Source: Lineus longissimus (Eukaryota; Nemertea; Pilidiophora; Heteronemertea; Lineidae). From it: 64,000 nt of DNA. Made by a program: the position numbers and the translations under genes. Location: the NCBI RefSeq assembly GCF_910592395.1, contig NC_088323.1, positions 16,470,157 through 16,534,156 of the forward strand, given 5' to 3'. Of this stretch, positions 58,038-64,000 are shown one piece after another. The notes beneath the pieces were generated by a model. That model was not told the DNA's origin. It ran no database searches and worked only from the letters and a program-made list of their open reading frames with translations. Positions within the stretch are counted from its first letter, which is position 1; each line of letters starts with the position of its first letter.

Positions 58038-61000
58038 AGTTGCCCTAGGGTTAGTTGCCCTAGGGTTAGTTGCCCTAGGGTTAGTTGCCCTAGGGTTAGT
58101 TGCCCTAGGGTTAGTTGCCCTAGGGTTAGTTGCCCTAGGGTTAGTTGCCCTAGGGTTAGTTGCCCTAGGGTTAGTTGCCCTAGGGTTAGTTGCCCTAGGG
58201 TTAGTTGCCCTAGGGTTAGTTGCCCTAGGGTTAGTTGCCCTAGGGTTAGTTGCCCTAGGGTTAGTTGCCCTAGGGTTAGTTGCCCTAGGGTTAGTTGCCC
58301 TAGGGTTAGTTGCCCTAGGGTTAGTTGCCCTAGGGTTAGTTGCCCTAGGGTTAGTTGCCCTAGGGTTAGTTGCCCTAGGGTTAGTTGCCCTAGGGTTAGT
58401 TGCCCTAGGGTTAGTTGCCCTAGGGTTAGTTGCCCTAGGGTTAGTTGCCCTAGGGTTAGTTGCCCTAGGGTTAGTTGCCCTAGGGTTAGTTGCCCTAGGG
58501 TTAGTTGCCCTAGGGTTAGTTGCCCTAGGGTTAGTTGCCCTAGGGTTAGTTGCCCTAGGGTTAGTTGCCCTAGGGTTAGTTGCCCTAGGGTTAGTTGCCC
58601 TAGGGTTAGTTGCCCTAGGGTTAGTTGCCCTAGGGTTAGTTGCCCTAGGGTTAGTTGCCCTAGGGTTAGTTGCCCTAGGGTTAGTTGCCCTAGGGTTAGT
58701 TGCCCTAGGGTTAGTTGCCCTAGGGTTAGTTGCCCTAGGGTTAGTTGCCCTAGGGTTAGTTGCCCTAGGGTTAGTTGCCCTAGGGTTAGTTGCCCTAGGG
58801 TTAGTTGCCCTAGGGTTAGTTGCCCTAGGGTTAGTTGCCCTAGGGTTAGTTGCCCTAGGGTTAGTTGCCCTAGGGTTAGTTGCCCTAGGGTTAGTTGCCC
58901 TAGGGTTAGTTGCCCTAGGGTTAGTTGCCCTAGGGTTAGTTGCCCTAGGGTTAGTTGCCCTAGGGTTAGTTGCCCTAGGGTTAGTTGCCCTAGGGTTAGT
59001 TGCCCTAGGGTTAGTTGCCCTAGGGTTAGTTGCCCTAGGGTTAGTTGCCCTAGGGTTAGTTGCCCTAGGGTTAGTTGCCCTAGGGTTAGTTGCCCTAGGG
59101 TTAGTTGCCCTAGGGTTAGTTGCCCTAGGGTTAGTTGCCCTAGGGTTAGTTGCCCTAGGGTTAGTTGCCCTAGGGTTAGTTGCCCTAGGGTTAGTTGCCC
59201 TAGGGTTAGTTGCCCTAGGGTTAGTTGCCCTAGGGTTAGTTGCCCTAGGGTTAGTTGCCCTAGGGTTAGTTGCCCTAGGGTTAGTTGCCCTAGGGTTAGT
59301 TGCCCTAGGGTTAGTTGCCCTAGGGTTAGTTGCCCTAGGGTTAGTTGCCCTAGGGTTAGTTGCCCTAGGGTTAGTTGCCCTAGGGTTAGTTGCCCTAGGG
59401 TTAGTTGCCCTAGGGTTAGTTGCCCTAGGGTTAGTTGCCCTAGGGTTAGTTGCCCTAGGGTTAGTTGCCCTAGGGTTAGTTGCCCTAGGGTTAGTTGCCC
59501 TAGGGTTAGTTGCCCTAGGGTTAGTTGCCCTAGGGTTAGTTGCCCTAGGGTTAGTTGCCCTAGGGTTAGTTGCCCTAGGGTTAGTTGCCCTAGGGTTAGT
59601 TGCCCTAGGGTTAGTTGCCCTAGGGTTAGTTGCCCTAGGGTTAGTTGCCCTAGGGTTAGTTGCCCTAGGGTTAGTTGCCCTAGGGTTAGTTGCCCTAGGG
59701 TTAGTTGCCCTAGGGTTAGTTGCCCTAGGGTTAGTTGCCCTAGGGTTAGTTGCCCTAGGGTTAGTTGCCCTAGGGTTAGTTGCCCTAGGGTTAGTTGCCC
59801 TAGGGTTAGTTGCCCTAGGGTTAGTTGCCCTAGGGTTAGTTGCCCTAGGGTTAGTTGCCCTAGGGTTAGTTGCCCTAGGGTTAGTTGCCCTAGGGTTAGT
59901 TGCCCTAGGGTTAGTTGCCCTAGGGTTAGTTGCCCTAGGGTTAGTTGCCCTAGGGTTAGTTGCCCTAGGGTTAGTTGCCCTAGGGTTAGTTGCCCTAGGG
60001 TTAGTTGCCCTAGGGTTAGTTGCCCTAGGGTTAGTTGCCCTAGGGTTAGTTGCCCTAGGGTTAGTTGCCCTAGGGTTAGTTGCCCTAGGGTTAGTTGCCC
60101 TAGGGTTAGTTGCCCTAGGGTTAGTTGCCCTAGGGTTAGTTGCCCTAGGGTTAGTTGCCCTAGGGTTAGTTGCCCTAGGGTTAGTTGCCCTAGGGTTAGT
60201 TGCCCTAGGGTTAGTTGCCCTAGGGTTAGTTGCCCTAGGGTTAGTTGCCCTAGGGTTAGTTGCCCTAGGGTTAGTTGCCCTAGGGTTAGTTGCCCTAGGG
60301 TTAGTTGCCCTAGGGTTAGTTGCCCTAGGGTTAGTTGCCCTAGGGTTAGTTGCCCTAGGGTTAGTTGCCCTAGGGTTAGTTGCCCTAGGGTTAGTTGCCC
60401 TAGGGTTAGTTGCCCTAGGGTTAGTTGCCCTAGGGTTAGTTGCCCTAGGGTTAGTTGCCCTAGGGTTAGTTGCCCTAGGGTTAGTTGCCCTAGGGTTAGT
60501 TGCCCTAGGGTTAGTTGCCCTAGGGTTAGTTGCCCTAGGGTTAGTTGCCCTAGGGTTAGTTGCCCTAGGGTTAGTTGCCCTAGGGTTAGTTGCCCTAGGG
60601 TTAGTTGCCCTAGGGTTAGTTGCCCTAGGGTTAGTTGCCCTAGGGTTAGTTGCCCTAGGGTTAGTTGCCCTAGGGTTAGTTGCCCTAGGGTTAGTTGCCC
60701 TAGGGTTAGTTGCCCTAGGGTTAGTTGCCCTAGGGTTAGTTGCCCTAGGGTTAGTTGCCCTAGGGTTAGTTGCCCTAGGGTTAGTTGCCCTAGGGTTAGT
60801 TGCCCTAGGGTTAGTTGCCCTAGGGTTAGTTGCCCTAGGGTTAGTTGCCCTAGGGTTAGTTGCCCTAGGGTTAGTTGCCCTAGGGTTAGTTGCCCTAGGG
60901 TTAGTTGCCCTAGGGTTAGTTGCCCTAGGGTTAGTTGCCCTAGGGTTAGTTGCCCTAGGGTTAGTTGCCCTAGGGTTAGTTGCCCTAGGGTTAGTTGCCC

Positions 61001-63990
61001 TAGGGTTAGTTGCCCTAGGGTTAGTTGCCCTAGGGTTAGTTGCCCTAGGGTTAGTTGCCCTAGGGTTAGTTGCCCTAGGGTTAGTTGCCCTAGGGTTAGT
61101 TGCCCTAGGGTTAGTTGCCCTAGGGTTAGTTGCCCTAGGGTTAGTTGCCCTAGGGTTAGTTGCCCTAGGGTTAGTTGCCCTAGGGTTAGTTGCCCTAGGG
61201 TTAGTTGCCCTAGGGTTAGTTGCCCTAGGGTTAGTTGCCCTAGGGTTAGTTGCCCTAGGGTTAGTTGCCCTAGGGTTAGTTGCCCTAGGGTTAGTTGCCC
61301 TAGGGTTAGTTGCCCTAGGGTTAGTTGCCCTAGGGTTAGTTGCCCTAGGGTTAGTTGCCCTAGGGTTAGTTGCCCTAGGGTTAGTTGCCCTAGGGTTAGT
61401 TGCCCTAGGGTTAGTTGCCCTAGGGTTAGTTGCCCTAGGGTTAGTTGCCCTAGGGTTAGTTGCCCTAGGGTTAGTTGCCCTAGGGTTAGTTGCCCTAGGG
61501 TTAGTTGCCCTAGGGTTAGTTGCCCTAGGGTTAGTTGCCCTAGGGTTAGTTGCCCTAGGGTTAGTTGCCCTAGGGTTAGTTGCCCTAGGGTTAGTTGCCC
61601 TAGGGTTAGTTGCCCTAGGGTTAGTTGCCCTAGGGTTAGTTGCCCTAGGGTTAGTTGCCCTAGGGTTAGTTGCCCTAGGGTTAGTTGCCCTAGGGTTAGT
61701 TGCCCTAGGGTTAGTTGCCCTAGGGTTAGTTGCCCTAGGGTTAGTTGCCCTAGGGTTAGTTGCCCTAGGGTTAGTTGCCCTAGGGTTAGTTGCCCTAGGG
61801 TTAGTTGCCCTAGGGTTAGTTGCCCTAGGGTTAGTTGCCCTAGGGTTAGTTGCCCTAGGGTTAGTTGCCCTAGGGTTAGTTGCCCTAGGGTTAGTTGCCC
61901 TAGGGTTAGTTGCCCTAGGGTTAGTTGCCCTAGGGTTAGTTGCCCTAGGGTTAGTTGCCCTAGGGTTAGTTGCCCTAGGGTTAGTTGCCCTAGGGTTAGT
62001 TGCCCTAGGGTTAGTTGCCCTAGGGTTAGTTGCCCTAGGGTTAGTTGCCCTAGGGTTAGTTGCCCTAGGGTTAGTTGCCCTAGGGTTAGTTGCCCTAGGG
62101 TTAGTTGCCCTAGGGTTAGTTGCCCTAGGGTTAGTTGCCCTAGGGTTAGTTGCCCTAGGGTTAGTTGCCCTAGGGTTAGTTGCCCTAGGGTTAGTTGCCC
62201 TAGGGTTAGTTGCCCTAGGGTTAGTTGCCCTAGGGTTAGTTGCCCTAGGGTTAGTTGCCCTAGGGTTAGTTGCCCTAGGGTTAGTTGCCCTAGGGTTAGT
62301 TGCCCTAGGGTTAGTTGCCCTAGGGTTAGTTGCCCTAGGGTTAGTTGCCCTAGGGTTAGTTGCCCTAGGGTTAGTTGCCCTAGGGTTAGTTGCCCTAGGG
62401 TTAGTTGCCCTAGGGTTAGTTGCCCTAGGGTTAGTTGCCCTAGGGTTAGTTGCCCTAGGGTTAGTTGCCCTAGGGTTAGTTGCCCTAGGGTTAGTTGCCC
62501 TAGGGTTAGTTGCCCTAGGGTTAGTTGCCCTAGGGTTAGTTGCCCTAGGGTTAGTTGCCCTAGGGTTAGTTGCCCTAGGGTTAGTTGCCCTAGGGTTAGT
62601 TGCCCTAGGGTTAGTTGCCCTAGGGTTAGTTGCCCTAGGGTTAGTTGCCCTAGGGTTAGTTGCCCTAGGGTTAGTTGCCCTAGGGTTAGTTGCCCTAGGG
62701 TTAGTTGCCCTAGGGTTAGTTGCCCTAGGGTTAGTTGCCCTAGGGTTAGTTGCCCTAGGGTTAGTTGCCCTAGGGTTAGTTGCCCTAGGGTTAGTTGCCC
62801 TAGGGTTAGTTGCCCTAGGGTTAGTTGCCCTAGGGTTAGTTGCCCTAGGGTTAGTTGCCCTAGGGTTAGTTGCCCTAGGGTTAGTTGCCCTAGGGTTAGT
62901 TGCCCTAGGGTTAGTTGCCCTAGGGTTAGTTGCCCTAGGGTTAGTTGCCCTAGGGTTAGTTGCCCTAGGGTTAGTTGCCCTAGGGTTAGTTGCCCTAGGG
63001 TTAGTTGCCCTAGGGTTAGTTGCCCTAGGGTTAGTTGCCCTAGGGTTAGTTGCCCTAGGGTTAGTTGCCCTAGGGTTAGTTGCCCTAGGGTTAGTTGCCC
63101 TAGGGTTAGTTGCCCTAGGGTTAGTTGCCCTAGGGTTAGTTGCCCTAGGGTTAGTTGCCCTAGGGTTAGTTGCCCTAGGGTTAGTTGCCCTAGGGTTAGT
63201 TGCCCTAGGGTTAGTTGCCCTAGGGTTAGTTGCCCTAGGGTTAGTTGCCCTAGGGTTAGTTGCCCTAGGGTTAGTTGCCCTAGGGTTAGTTGCCCTAGGG
63301 TTAGTTGCCCTAGGGTTAGTTGCCCTAGGGTTAGTTGCCCTAGGGTTAGTTGCCCTAGGGTTAGTTGCCCTAGGGTTAGTTGCCCTAGGGTTAGTTGCCC
63401 TAGGGTTAGTTGCCCTAGGGTTAGTTGCCCTAGGGTTAGTTGCCCTAGGGTTAGTTGCCCTAGGGTTAGTTGCCCTAGGGTTAGTTGCCCTAGGGTTAGT
63501 TGCCCTAGGGTTAGTTGCCCTAGGGTTAGTTGCCCTAGGGTTAGTTGCCCTAGGGTTAGTTGCCCTAGGGTTAGTTGCCCTAGGGTTAGTTGCCCTAGGG
63601 TTAGTTGCCCTAGGGTTAGTTGCCCTAGGGTTAGTTGCCCTAGGGTTAGTTGCCCTAGGGTTAGTTGCCCTAGGGTTAGTTGCCCTAGGGTTAGTTGCCC
63701 TAGGGTTAGTTGCCCTAGGGTTAGTTGCCCTAGGGTTAGTTGCCCTAGGGTTAGTTGCCCTAGGGTTAGTTGCCCTAGGGTTAGTTGCCCTAGGGTTAGT
63801 TGCCCTAGGGTTAGTTGCCCTAGGGTTAGTTGCCCTAGGGTTAGTTGCCCTAGGGTTAGTTGCCCTAGGGTTAGTTGCCCTAGGGTTAGTTGCCCTAGGG
63901 TTAGTTGCCCTAGGGTTAGTTGCCCTAGGGTTAGTTGCCCTAGGGTTAGTTGCCCTAGGGTTAGTTGCCCTAGGGTTAGTTGCCCTAGGG
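58038..63990 (+). repeat. Homogeneous 15-bp subtelomeric satellite, about 397 copies
   Basis: The unit TTAGTTGCCCTAGGG repeats with no variant that I could see over nearly 6 kb. Across unit junctions it contains TAGGGTTAG, the telomeric core, and inside each unit the palindrome CCCTAGGG (with an AvrII site). GGG and CCC runs thus occur on both strands every 15 bases. Orientation puts the TTAGGG-like strand 5' to 3' towards the window's right end, as in a true right telomere. Confidence 0.97.
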
Positions 63991-64000
63991 TTAGGGTTAG
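63986..64000 (+). repeat. Start of canonical TTAGGG telomeric sequence
   Basis: After the last 15-mer the sequence reads TTAGGGTTAG to the window's end; with the preceding bases this is TAGGGTTAGGGTTAG. It suggests that the telomere proper begins here, but only about two and a half units are visible. Confidence 0.65.

Noticed and set aside
58038-63990. Reading the 15-mer array as a canonical telomere
   Set aside because: The unit is not (TTAGGG)n. Only the last 10-15 bases are canonical, so it is called subtelomeric satellite.

Overview
The window is eukaryotic and almost certainly from an animal. It has spliceosomal introns with GT/AG borders and pyrimidine-tract acceptors, a LINE 3' fragment, MITEs, a solo LTR, and a right end that reaches TTAGGG-type sequence in the orientation expected at a right-hand chromosome end. 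It looks like a subtelomere of an invertebrate metazoan. Species cannot be named, and no protein here matches a family I recognise apart from the LINE.

Layout, left to right. A 60-bp satellite fills 1-5639. From 5640 to 20.8 kb lies mostly single-copy DNA. It carries a phase-consistent multi-exon candidate gene (A, 7189-14147). The exon block of gene A is tandemly duplicated (8596-10328 and 10329-11608), and one copy holds an 18-bp minisatellite inside an exon. Next come short inverted-repeat elements, a decayed LINE end on the minus strand (18711-19130), and the exons of a second candidate gene (B, 19162-20595). From about 20870 to 53632 there is a roughly 32-kb satellite of 70-bp units (68-bp variants are common) with visible higher-order repeats, interrupted once by an 819-bp solo LTR flanked by a 5-bp target-site duplication. 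The far edge of the array is a related LTR fragment followed by a pyrimidine-rich tract.

Between 54.3 and 56.6 kb there is a short gene-bearing island: one good exon (54540-54664), then a CpG-containing promoter-like segment with an NRF-1-type palindrome, and a small candidate gene (C) ending just before an AATAAA signal. After that come a 63-bp minisatellite (56587-57793), a degenerate 15-bp array in CCCTAA orientation (57794-58037), and about 397 seemingly identical copies of the 15-mer TTAGTTGCCCTAGGG in the opposite orientation (58038-63990). The last 10 bases read TTAGGGTTAG.

By length the window is about three quarters tandem repeat. The long open frames in the 60-bp, 63-bp and 18-bp arrays follow from unit lengths divisible by three and are not called as genes. 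The gene models rest on splice signals, open frames and matching intron phases only. They have not been checked by homology or RNA.
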